Below are positions 6,736 to 14,424 of a stretch of DNA of 64,000 nucleotides, piece after piece. Positions within the stretch are counted from its first letter, which is position 1; every line of letters begins with the position of its first letter. The notes under the pieces were generated by a model. It did not search any database. It was not told the origin of the DNA and saw only the letters and a list, made by a program, of their open reading frames with translations. The stretch covers positions 1,984,001-2,048,000 of the forward strand of contig NC_014220.1 in NCBI RefSeq assembly GCF_000092405.1. Direction: 5' to 3'. This stretch comes from Syntrophothermus lipocalidus DSM 12680 (GTDB lineage Bacteria; Bacillota; Syntrophomonadia; Syntrophomonadales; Syntrophothermaceae). The position numbers were made by a program, and so were the translations under genes.

Positions 6736-8253
6736 AAATGGTTGAAAAGCTTCCCGGCATTCACTCGGGCACTGGATATTTACATCGTCGGTTAACCAGC
6801 AAACAAAAATCCCTCTATCTTTAACGAGATAGTCTACTAGCCACGGCTCGCTCGGTGGGCATTGCAACACTAGACACAGGAGAGCGTCGCTGTGACCCGA
6901 GCGGTACCTATATTCGTAGAGTTGAGATATACCCTTTCTAACCTGCGCGAGTTGATTGTTAGAGTTGCAGCTTTTCATTTCAAAGATATACTTTCTGTTG
7001 TTAATCTCTACAAACAGGTCAATGAATAAGTTTTCATGAGGGTCTCCCCCAGCTAGCCGGGACATCGCGGCGAATCTTTCAACCAATCTAGCGTGATCCC
7101 GATTTGCTTTTTCTCTTCTCAAACGGGCTATTTCCGGATTGCTTGCTTCGCGAGCACTTACCTGCTTGTGGGAAGGCCTGGAACTTTCATAACGGCTTAG
7201 AGGAGGGAAGGCAGCCGCAGGAAGTGCTTCTTCCCTCAGAAGAAGCATAACAGGGCTTGCAAAATCGCTCTCAAAGCTGCCAGTTACTAGAGTGAGTGAC
7301 CTGGCAGGAAGATTAGATGCGTCATAGTAACGGCCCCATTCGGGGCTCTTTATGATTGTTTCAACACACTCTCTCGTTTCGGGTGCCACGTTACACGCAT
7401 TAAGCGCTGAGAAGAAGGTATTCATATTTGCAATTTCTTTTACTGCTTGCAATTTATCGGCGGTGTCAATATTTAGGTTGAGCCCCCTTTCGGTTCTAGA
7501 TATAAGCCCGGTGTGGGTAAATATATGAAAGTTTCTCTTAAACTTTGTAAGCAGGCGGTTTTCAAAAAGCCATGGGGGGCAGTTTTTGGTTTGTACATCA
7601 TTAAGAACCTCGATGATTTGCTCATCCGATGGAGAGGGGTCTGTATTTGTGCGGGAATCATTTGCAAGAGCAAGTATTTCCGGGTACTCTAAGGTGGCGT
7701 CTTGCGGTTCAATATTCATAGCCGCTGACTTTGCCAACAAAGCTTTGCAAATCATGCGAAACGGGACTAATCTTATCCCGTGGCTGACCTCTCGTAGCGT
7801 GTCGGTAAGTATATTAGCTTGAACACGAACATTAAGTCTGCCTGTTGGTGTTTTTGTATAAACCGCCCCTGCCCCATTGGGATACTGGAAAAGCGACAGT
7901 TGTGCGCGACAAAAGGCTTCTACATCCGGCTCAGAAGTGCAGAGATATTGCCTTGCGGCACCGGAGAGGGCAATTACCCATTGGCCGTCGCAACGCTCTA
8001 TGTGGTAGATACCCAGATAGGTTCCGTAAGCACCAAACTCGTCCCTGAAGTTCGACGGGTCACGAAGCGCGTAGGGTGACCGGTCGCTTAAAGTTCGAAA
8101 TCGGTCCAAGAGGCGGTCACGGTCAAGTTCTTCTCCATCAAACTCGGCAAAGATATTAGCTATCTCGAGCAGGTAATCAGGCCAGTCCGGACTTGAACTC
8201 TCAATTTTATTTGCGAAGAACTTAGTCATTACCGGTTGTAAGGGTAGAGACAT
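6724..8253 (-). CDS. Putative PD-(D/E)XK restriction endonuclease
   Basis: The ATG complement at 8251-8253 is preceded by GGAGGGAAAATT on the minus strand; the frame is open further upstream but lacks a better site. The 509-residue protein has a C-terminal region (about 400-500) with FIDLFVEI, then FEMKS and QLYEYR, an arrangement fitting the PD-(D/E)XK nuclease core (D...ExK plus a Q/R helix). The N-terminal 380 residues are unrecognised and could hold the target recognition domain. Its place between a cytosine methyltransferase and a T:G glycosylase makes it the likely cognate restriction enzyme. Confidence 0.7.
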   Translation of the reverse strand: MSLPLQPVMTKFFANKIESSSPDWPDYLLEIANIFAEFDGEELDRDRLLDRFRTLSDRSPYALRDPSNFRDEFGAYGTYLGIYHIERCDGQWVIALSGAARQYLCTSEPDVEAFCRAQLSLFQYPNGAGAVYTKTPTGRLNVRVQANILTDTLREVSHGIRLVPFRMICKALLAKSAAMNIEPQDATLEYPEILALANDSRTNTDPSPSDEQIIEVLNDVQTKNCPPWLFENRLLTKFKRNFHIFTHTGLISRTERGLNLNIDTADKLQAVKEIANMNTFFSALNACNVAPETRECVETIIKSPEWGRYYDASNLPARSLTLVTGSFESDFASPVMLLLREEALPAAAFPPLSRYESSRPSHKQVSAREASNPEIARLRREKANRDHARLVERFAAMSRLAGGDPHENLFIDLFVEINNRKYIFEMKSCNSNNQLAQVRKGISQLYEYRYRSGHSDALLCLVLQCPPSEPWLVDYLVKDRGIFVCWLTDDVNIQCPSECREAFQPFLPG

Positions 8254-8286
8254 AATTTTCCCTCCAGCTTTTGGCAGGTGCTTAGT

Positions 8287-9045
8287 ATGAGTAATTCGAC
8301 AATTGACAGTAAAAACCCTCTTGAGCTGGCGAATGAAGGCGCTAGCTCGTCCAAAATACTGTTCTTTCAAGAGGGGCTACTGAAGTGGTTTGAAAAGAAC
8401 AGGCGTTCTTTTTTGTGGCGGGAAACTCATAATCCTTGGTATATCTTGTTGGCCGAAGTACTTCTGCAGAAAACTAACGCCAGAAAGGTCGAGAACATAT
8501 ACGCTGAGTTTATTAATCTCTACCCTACTCCGGCCAAGTTATTAAACGCTGGTCCCGAGCTACAGGAACTACTGAAACCCCTTGGGTTGTGGGCAGCAAA
8601 AAGCAAAATCCTGAGAAGCTTAGCTAAGTCAATCGTAGAAAATTTTAACGGTCTTGTTCCAGATTCCTTTGATAACTTGATTAGTCTGCCGGGCGTAGGC
8701 AGTTATATCGCTTCCGCAGTATTGTCTTTTGCTTATGAAAAGAGAACTCCCATCGTTGATACAAATGTGATAAGAATTCTCGAGCGTTACTTTGGAGTTT
8801 GCTCAACAAAGAATAATAACAAAGAGAGGGACCAACAAATCTGGCGTTTTGTAGAGGTGTTACTGCCAGAAAGTAACTGTGTTAAGAGGTTTAATCTGGC
8901 ATTAGTTGATTTTGGCGCGTTAGTATGCACGCACTACCACCCTCATTGTGACACGTGCTGCATTGCTCCTTATTGTAAATATTATTCTAGAGAGAGACCT
9001 TTTGAAATTCCTCCTCCTGATGCGGCATTAGCACCGTTAGAATAA
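8287..9045 (+). CDS. MIG-type T:G mismatch DNA glycosylase (HhH-GPD, 4Fe-4S)
   Basis: The 252-residue protein has the helix-hairpin-helix LPGVGSY (134-140), the catalytic Asp158 (VDTNV) and a C-x6-C-x2-C-x5-C iron-sulfur site (Cys214, 221, 224, 230). The residue after GVG-S is Tyr140. In known families this place is Lys in EndoIII, Ser in MutY and Tyr in the thymine-DNA glycosylase Mig of Methanothermobacter. It therefore probably removes T from T:G pairs made by deamination of 5-methylcytosine, a job matching the neighbouring methyltransferase. The ATG at 8287 follows GGCAGGTG; a GTG at 8278 is possible. Confidence 0.82.
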   Translation: MSNSTIDSKNPLELANEGASSSKILFFQEGLLKWFEKNRRSFLWRETHNPWYILLAEVLLQKTNARKVENIYAEFINLYPTPAKLLNAGPELQELLKPLGLWAAKSKILRSLAKSIVENFNGLVPDSFDNLISLPGVGSYIASAVLSFAYEKRTPIVDTNVIRILERYFGVCSTKNNNKERDQQIWRFVEVLLPESNCVKRFNLALVDFGALVCTHYHPHCDTCCIAPYCKYYSRERPFEIPPPDAALAPLE

Positions 9046-9054
9046 AAATGATTG

Positions 9055-9085
9055 CAGGGTACTAATCTTCGCACCCTGTTTTTTA
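9055..9085 (+). terminator. Rho-independent terminator after glycosylase gene
   Basis: CAGGGT (9055-9060) pairs with ACCCTG (9073-9078), followed by TTTTTTATTTTA. Confidence 0.8.
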
Positions 9086-9210
9086 TTTTAGGTATTTCAC
9101 TCACGTTCAAGTGGTATAACTTGTCCATGCCGTGAATATGATGGTAATAAATATGGTACTTCTTTGCCAAAATTGGCCGTTTCGAATCTTGTAGAAAATT
9201 TTGGAAGCCC

Positions 9211-9250
9211 TCTTTTAAGTTCCTAGCATACATCCTATAATAATAACATA
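9211..9250 (+). promoter_or_regulatory. Promoter with TCTTTTAAGT box upstream of xis/int
   Basis: TCTTTTAAGT (9211-9220) and TATAAT (9236-9241) have the same spacing as in the copy at 1751-1790; about 28 of 40 aligned positions agree. It lies directly before the ribosome binding site of the excisionase-like gene. Confidence 0.55.
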
Positions 9251-9264
9251 GGAGGTGAAATCTG

Positions 9265-9510
9265 GTGAACGAGCTATTTACTACCAATGAAACGGCTGAA
9301 ATTCTCGGAATATCGCCCGTTGCGGTAGCTAATCTCCTCCGAGACAAGAAACTGCCAGGCATCAAAAAACGAGGTGATGACGGGATTGACCGCTGGTTCA
9401 TCAGGCGGGAAGACGTTGCCCTCTACTGCGCCGGATTGGCTATTTTCAATATGCTCCAGCACAAAGCCAGAATTAGAGGGCAAGCTGTAGAGGAAGGTGT
9501 CCCACTGTGA
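9265..9510 (+). CDS. Excisionase-like HTH protein
   Basis: This 81-residue protein begins at a GTG with AGGAGGTGAAATCTG upstream. Residues about 4-55 form a MerR/excisionase-type winged helix (TNETAEILGISPVAVANLL, then WFIRREDV). It overlaps the serine recombinase gene by 4 bp (GTGA), which fits a recombination directionality factor or a regulator of excision. It could instead only regulate integrase expression. Confidence 0.75.
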   Translation: MNELFTTNETAEILGISPVAVANLLRDKKLPGIKKRGDDGIDRWFIRREDVALYCAGLAIFNMLQHKARIRGQAVEEGVPL

Positions 9511-11315
9511 GTAGAGCCGTTGGATATGTAAGGGTAAGCACAGAAGAACAGGCGCAACACGGCTACTCTCTTGAAGCTCAAGCAGAAGCTATCAGAAACT
9601 ATTGCAAAGCATTAGGATGGGAGCTTGTCAGGATTTATCGTGATGAAGGCTACAGCGCAAGCTCATTGGATAGACCCGACCTTCAGCAATTAATCCAAGA
9701 TATTCCTTTGCATTCATTCGATACTGTCGTATTCTGGAAGCTTGACAGGTTAACTCGAAGCGCGAAAGATACCATATATTTGCTTGAAGACGTTTTTGAG
9801 AAAAACAACATAACCTATGTCAGTATACAGGAACCATTCGTCAATACTAAAGACCCAACAGCAAAGATGTTTACGACTATTATATCTGCTTTTGCTCAAC
9901 ACGAAAGAGAAATGATTACCGAGAGGATGAGAATGGGAAAATACCAAAAAGCAAGGATGGGGCAGTTCCCTGGCGGTCATGTACTATACGGTTATAGCAA
10001 GAATCCTGTTACCGGTGAGTTCGAGGTTAACGAGGAAGAAGCAAGGATTGTTAAGCTTATTTACCACTGGTACGTGTATGGTGATGAAAGCGGCCAACCG
10101 CTGGGGATGGAAACTATAGCGGATAAATTAACGCAAATGGGTATCCTCCCGCCCTCTGCTGTCCGTGGGGTTCGGGTAGGGGTCAGAGGCAAAAGAGGTC
10201 AAAAAGGAGAGGTTATCAAGCACTGGTCTAACGCCACAGTAAGGCAGATACTCACCCACCAAGCCTACATCGGAAAAAATTTCTTCGGTCGCGACGGGAA
10301 AAATGCAGAACCTGAATATACTAAAGATGACTGGATTCCCATTCCTTTCCCCCAGCTTATTGATGACCATTTATACCAGTTAGCGCAAGAGCGCAGGAAG
10401 CGTGCTAAGTTCTGGCAACGCACTCACGAGATGCCGCTGCTGGTTGGCATTATTCACTGCGGGATATGCGGATTACAGTTTAGGGGAGCCTATGACCACG
10501 GTACTAAACCGGTCTACTCCTGTTACGGCAGACTTAAACGCTACCACAGAGATGGAAGTCCCATGTGCGGTTCTCCAAGGTTGCCAGCTAATTTGCTAGA
10601 TGAGCAGGTTACTCAAAAGGTACTGGAAGCCTTGCGGGAACCTGCGAAAATGAAAGAGGCTATCGAAGCTCACTTAGAGAGCTGGGAGAGAAGGAAGCGG
10701 GAACTTGAACTGCTGGTAGGGCCTTCTACCCGGCAGGTTAAACAACTGCAGGACGAGTTGGGGAATTTGAATTACCTTTTCCGCAAGGGCAGAATTCCAG
10801 TAGGCGAGTACGAAAAGGAAGCCTCCGCTTTAGAAAAGCAGATAGCTGACCTGCGGGAGCAGCACAAGCACCAATCGGAAGAACTCCGGCGCTTGCAAAA
10901 ACTGGAGCAGGACCTGGACTTCATCAGGCGGGCACTGGAGAAAGGCTACTGGCAGGTAGGGTACCAAGCTATACAGCAAGAGGTACAGATGACTTGGGAC
11001 GCTGCCGCAACGATAGACGCTGCCACAGGCCAACTGGTAAATACTAAACCTCGGCAGGAAAAGAAAATCCAGGTTGACTTCAGCCAAGCCGTTGAAGGAG
11101 GTGACGCGAGGGACGAACTATTTAACCTGGCAATGCACGGTAGCGGAAAAGTTATGCTGAGACAGCTATTTGACCGGCTCCATATTACCGTCCACGTTTA
11201 CCACGACCGAGTTGAGGTAAGAGGGCTGGTACCAGTCGGGAATATCAACATTAGTTCGTTTCGTCGATATAGAGGTTTCCGTCTGTATCGAGGCTGGCGT
11301 ACAAGATGTCCTTAG
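9507..11315 (+). CDS. Large serine recombinase (integrase)
   Basis: This 602-residue enzyme cuts and rejoins DNA at attachment sites. The N-terminal resolvase domain (1-150) has YVRVST with the catalytic Ser, the YSLEAQ segment, DRLTR and the AQHEREM helix. A recombinase domain follows (about 165-290), then a zinc ribbon (CGICG ... C ... C, 310-350) and a coiled coil (about 390-450). The start GTG overlaps the upstream stop. The last 22 codons lie inside the 3' end of the oppositely oriented DUF421 gene, so the C-terminus may derive from the insertion site. Confidence 0.92.
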   Translation: MSRAVGYVRVSTEEQAQHGYSLEAQAEAIRNYCKALGWELVRIYRDEGYSASSLDRPDLQQLIQDIPLHSFDTVVFWKLDRLTRSAKDTIYLLEDVFEKNNITYVSIQEPFVNTKDPTAKMFTTIISAFAQHEREMITERMRMGKYQKARMGQFPGGHVLYGYSKNPVTGEFEVNEEEARIVKLIYHWYVYGDESGQPLGMETIADKLTQMGILPPSAVRGVRVGVRGKRGQKGEVIKHWSNATVRQILTHQAYIGKNFFGRDGKNAEPEYTKDDWIPIPFPQLIDDHLYQLAQERRKRAKFWQRTHEMPLLVGIIHCGICGLQFRGAYDHGTKPVYSCYGRLKRYHRDGSPMCGSPRLPANLLDEQVTQKVLEALREPAKMKEAIEAHLESWERRKRELELLVGPSTRQVKQLQDELGNLNYLFRKGRIPVGEYEKEASALEKQIADLREQHKHQSEELRRLQKLEQDLDFIRRALEKGYWQVGYQAIQQEVQMTWDAAATIDAATGQLVNTKPRQEKKIQVDFSQAVEGGDARDELFNLAMHGSGKVMLRQLFDRLHITVHVYHDRVEVRGLVPVGNINISSFRRYRGFRLYRGWRTRCP

Positions 11316-11931
11316 GGCTGTTGTACCCCCGCTTTTTCAATTCCTGGATAAGCCACTGCTCGTCCAGGTTGTTCTGCTTCAGGTTCTGGTACACGACCTC
11401 GCCATCGACGATGATCTCGGAAGGAATCCCCTCATACCTGGTCGGCATGTTCAAGTCGCCGGGAGTAACGGGGCGTTTCTGAGACTTGACCAAAACCGAA
11501 AGGTTGCCGTCGTTTTCGGCAACTGCGAACTCGACGTCGGCGATGTTGAAAACGTTTTTCTCACGAAGCTGCATCATGAGGTTCTCCATGTCATACCTGA
11601 GTTTGGCCATGTTGTGCTCGAGAATCTTGCCGTTGTGGATGAGGATGGTCGGTTCCCCTTCGATGAGCTTGCGCATGGGACGGCTCTTAACCGTAAGCAC
11701 CCCTGTGAAATAGTTTAGAGCAACGAATACCGTCAGTACCCACAAGAAGATGCCGGTGTTAGTCCCCCGGTCTAGCGCGATAGCAGCGGCAATGGAACCG
11801 AAGGTAATGCCGGTCACGTACTCGTAGAAGGTCATTTGGCTGATCTGCTGTTTCCCTAAAATCCGCGTGTACACCAGTATCCCGAAAAACGCCACCGCCG
11901 TTTTTAGGAAGCTCTCAAACAACTGGGCCAA
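11251..11931 (-). CDS. DUF421 (YetF-type) membrane protein
   Basis: The TTG at 11931 is chosen because AAGGAGTG lies 10 bp upstream; the longer frame to 12003 is made of repeat DNA. The 226-residue protein has three N-terminal membrane segments (about residues 8-90), including ILGKQQISQMTFYEYVTGITFGS, typical of the family. A cytoplasmic YetF domain follows, with GEPTILIHNGKI and LRYDMENLMMQLREK. The physiological role of the family is poorly known. The serine recombinase of the adjacent element overlaps the last codons, so the 3' end may be the attB site. Confidence 0.88.
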   Translation of the reverse strand: MAQLFESFLKTAVAFFGILVYTRILGKQQISQMTFYEYVTGITFGSIAAAIALDRGTNTGIFLWVLTVFVALNYFTGVLTVKSRPMRKLIEGEPTILIHNGKILEHNMAKLRYDMENLMMQLREKNVFNIADVEFAVAENDGNLSVLVKSQKRPVTPGDLNMPTRYEGIPSEIIVDGEVVYQNLKQNNLDEQWLIQELKKRGYNSPKDILYASLDTDGNLYIDETN

Positions 11932-11967
11932 CTCCGATTCACTCCTTCTCTCGAAGTCCCCCTCCCC

Positions 11968-12257
11968 AGCCACAGATTTACACAGATGTTCACAGATGAA
12001 CACTGATATTGAATTGACGCAGATTTAAGAGGATTTAAAATTTAGAATTGAGATTTGAGAGTTGAGAATTAAAGCTTGTGATTAAGAATCTGTGCTTAAA
12101 GATGGTACTGTATATCTACTGCTGCTGTTGCCATATCTTAATTACACTAATCATAATTTGCTATGATTTCAACTATTCATAATTTTAATCTGCGTTAATC
12201 TGCGTCAAAAACAAAAATCTGTGTAAATCTGTGCCCCATCTGTGTCCATCTGTGGCT
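11968..12257. repeat. Dispersed repeat, inverted pair 1
   Basis: The left arm (11968-12031) reads GCCACAGATTTACACAGATG and continues to GACGCAGATT. The right arm (12186-12257) is the complement type, AATCTGCGTTAATCTGCGTC ... CATCTGTGGCT. The AT-rich middle holds no gene. The right arm supplies the stop codon of the epimerase gene. Confidence 0.85.
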
Positions 12258-13371
12258 AATAATTGTGCAGAAAATCCCGCACTACCTTGGCGATGCGGGG
12301 AGCAGCCTGGCCGTCCCCGTAAGGGTTTACGGCCCGGGCCATCTTCTGGTACGCCTCCTCGTCGGTGAGTAACCTCTTGGCCTCTTCGTAAATGCGGCGG
12401 CGGTCGGTTCCTACCAGTTTTACCGTGCCGGCTTCGACCGCCTCCGGCCGCTCAGTTGTATCCCTCAGCACCAGGACCGGCTTGCCCAGGGACGGCGCTT
12501 CTTCCTGCAGTCCCCCGGAATCGGTCATGACCAGGTGGGATGCGGCCATCAGGTGGGCGAAGGGCTCGTAGTCCAAGGGCTCGATGAGGTAAACCCGCTC
12601 CCGCCCTTCAAGAACTTCTTCTACCACGTCCCGCACCACCGGGTTCTTGTGCACGGGAAAAACCACGTCCACGTCGTCGAACTCCTCCAGGATGTCGCAC
12701 AGAGCTTCGTAAATCTGGCGCATTTTCGTCCCCCAGTTCTCCCGCCTGTGGGTGGTGACCAGAATAATCCGCCGGGTGAAATCCAATTCCGCCAATTCCC
12801 CCGTAAAGCGGTAATCAGGCTTTACCGTCTGGTAGAGAGCGTCGATAACGGTATTACCTGTAACCCAGATCCGAAACGGCGCTACCCCTTCCGCCAGCAG
12901 GTTGGCCCGGGCAGTTTCGGTCGGGGCAAAGTGCAGGTCGGCTAAGCGCCCGGTCAAGGTCCGGTTCATTTCCTCCGGGAAGGGCGAGTACTTGCGCCGG
13001 GTCCTCAAGCCAGCCTCCACATGCCCTACCGCGATGCGAAGATAAAAAGCCGCCAGAGCAGCGGCAAAGGTAGTTGTGGTATCCCCGTGTACCAACACCA
13101 AGCGAGGCCGTTCCCGTTCGTATACGTCCCGCATCCCTTCCAATACCCGTGAGGTGATACCGAACAGGTCCTGGTTCTCCCGCATCAGGTTCAGGTCGTA
13201 ATCGGGAACGATGCCGAACAGGTCTAGGACCTGGTCCAGCATCTCCCGGTGCTGGGCCGTCACCGCTACTCTTACCTCCAGTTGCTCCATCTCCTGCAAA
13301 GCCTTGATCACCGGGGCCATCTTAATGGCCTCCGGCCTGGTTCCAAATACTACCATGACTTTGTTCCGCAA
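12256..13371 (-). CDS. wecB: UDP-N-acetylglucosamine 2-epimerase (non-hydrolysing)
   Basis: This enzyme interconverts UDP-GlcNAc and UDP-ManNAc for cell-surface polysaccharide synthesis. The 371-residue product has the N-terminal FGTRPEAIKMAPVI, the GDTTTT loop, HVEAGLRT, VTTHRREN and the C-terminal SGGLQEEAPSLGKPVL and ERPE motifs, and is of normal family length. TTG at 13371 follows AGGAGGG; the upstream extension to 13515 is repeat DNA. The TAG stop is formed at the junction with the repeat arm. The nearby sugar-nucleotide transferase (14425) suggests a polysaccharide function. Confidence 0.93.
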   Translation of the reverse strand: MRNKVMVVFGTRPEAIKMAPVIKALQEMEQLEVRVAVTAQHREMLDQVLDLFGIVPDYDLNLMRENQDLFGITSRVLEGMRDVYERERPRLVLVHGDTTTTFAAALAAFYLRIAVGHVEAGLRTRRKYSPFPEEMNRTLTGRLADLHFAPTETARANLLAEGVAPFRIWVTGNTVIDALYQTVKPDYRFTGELAELDFTRRIILVTTHRRENWGTKMRQIYEALCDILEEFDDVDVVFPVHKNPVVRDVVEEVLEGRERVYLIEPLDYEPFAHLMAASHLVMTDSGGLQEEAPSLGKPVLVLRDTTERPEAVEAGTVKLVGTDRRRIYEEAKRLLTDEEAYQKMARAVNPYGDGQAAPRIAKVVRDFLHNY

Positions 13372-13393
13372 TACAAACCCTCCTGTTAGTGTT

Positions 13394-13588
13394 AGCCACA
13401 GATAAACACAGATTATCACAGATTGACACTGCTTACGATTAGACGCAGAATGACGCAGATTTAATTGTACGCAATAATGTAATCGTACCCTGTGGGTGAA
13501 TGCTATGTTTTGCATTTTATTCTATAACCGTCTGTTGTCTGCGTTAATCAGCGTCAATTATAAAGAAATCTGTGCAAATCTGTGGCCC
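13394..13588. repeat. Dispersed repeat, inverted pair 2
   Basis: The left arm at 13394-13463 (AGCCACAGATAAACACAGAT ... GACGCAGATTTAA) and the right arm at 13535-13588 (CTGCGTTAATCAGCGTC ... AAATCTGTGGCCC) are in opposite orientation, with about 70 bp of AT-rich DNA between them. Confidence 0.85.
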
Positions 13589-13604
13589 GTTGTTCCGCGT
13601 CTTA

Positions 13605-14012
13605 TCATCTCTTCAATGTTGAAATCGGGGCGATGCCGGTGATCTTGAATACCAAGCAGTTTTTGAGCGGGAAATTCCCATACGGGGTAGCTTCCAGCCT
13701 GGCTTTGATACGTTCGTAATAAGGGCCCTCCGTCAGGTCCTCGGCGAGACGCACGTAGACCCGGATGCCGTCTTTTTTCCCCTGCTCGTCGGCAACCAGG
13801 ACCATGAAGACCCCTTTGCCCGTCTCCTTCAGGTTCGCGTATGTCTGCTCTGCCCCGAACCGGGCACACAGTATCGTCTCGTCGTCGACCATCTCCACCA
13901 CCGTAATGACCGCCACATTGACATTATACTCCTTATCGACCGTGCTCAGAGTCGTGGTCAACAGGTTCCGGTTTAAGAGTTCCCTCGCCTTCTCCAACAA
14001 ACTCCTCTCCAT
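13605..14012 (-). CDS. Pyridoxamine 5'-phosphate oxidase-like flavin-binding protein
   Basis: The ATG at 14012 follows GGGAGGTGGATGGC. The 135-residue protein has the split-barrel pattern of FMN-binding proteins: an N-terminal helix (LLEKARELLNRN), TTTLSTVD, then beta strands with MVDDETILCARFGAEQTYANLKETGKG. It lacks features that fix the substrate. It lies between two dispersed repeats and has no clear operon partner. Confidence 0.8.
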   Translation of the reverse strand: MERSLLEKARELLNRNLLTTTLSTVDKEYNVNVAVITVVEMVDDETILCARFGAEQTYANLKETGKGVFMVLVADEQGKKDGIRVYVRLAEDLTEGPYYERIKARLEATPYGNFPLKNCLVFKITGIAPISTLKR

Positions 14013-14036
14013 GCCATCCACCTCCCGATCTTGAAT

Positions 14037-14166
14037 CCACAGATACACATTAGATTGTCACTGATTTACACTGATTGATGAAAGTAATTGAGATGCACAA
14101 TAGCGTAGATACCTTTATAATGATAATCTGTGCTCATCTGTGCCTATCAGTGTCCATCTGTGGCTC
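14037..14166. repeat. Dispersed repeat, inverted pair 3
   Basis: The left arm (14037-14078, CCACAGATACACATTAGATT) and the right arm (14122-14166, ATAATCTGTGCTCATCTGTG ... GGCTCC) flank about 45 bp. This is one of the shortest paired copies. Confidence 0.8.
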
Positions 14167-14345
14167 CTATGGCCCCGTGGTTGCATATTCGCCACTTGCT
14201 AGGCGATTCCCTGCCCGCCGACCCGTCCAGCACCCTGTTGTCAACCTCGTGCACGGATAGAATCAAAACAGGCGTCCTACCATAAGATCACCAAACAAGC
14301 TGCGCTTAATGTACAGAGAAGAACGTGCAAGAAACATAAAACAAG

Positions 14346-14391
14346 GGCGGTTCTGGTTTTGCACATCGTGCCATGCAAAACCAGAACCGCC
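14346..14391 (-). terminator. 18-bp perfect hairpin, terminator of the sugar-nucleotide gene
   Basis: GGCGGTTCTGGTTTTGCA (14346-14363) and its exact complement (14374-14391) enclose a 10-nt loop. On the minus strand it is followed by CTTGTTTTATGTTTC, so it probably ends the transcript from 15471. Confidence 0.75.
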
Positions 14392-14424
14392 TCCGCTGCG
14401 CGCTCGTCATTCCGCTGCCTGGAT

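Larger units (their letters stand above)
1..11315. mobile_element. Integrated element, right part (left end outside window)
   Basis: The stretch begins with a Rep-like ATPase and putative iterons, carries small orphan genes and a restriction-modification module, and ends with excisionase-like and serine recombinase genes that abut a chromosomal DUF421 gene. It contains none of the dispersed CACAGATG repeats seen from 11.9 kb onward. The exact right boundary (about 11.25-11.32 kb) and the left boundary are not determined. Confidence 0.65.

Noticed and set aside
11932-12003. N-terminal extension of the DUF421 protein (and similar extensions of the epimerase, TetR and sigma genes)
   Set aside because: These extensions are translations of repeat DNA, and better ribosome binding sites lie at the internal starts.
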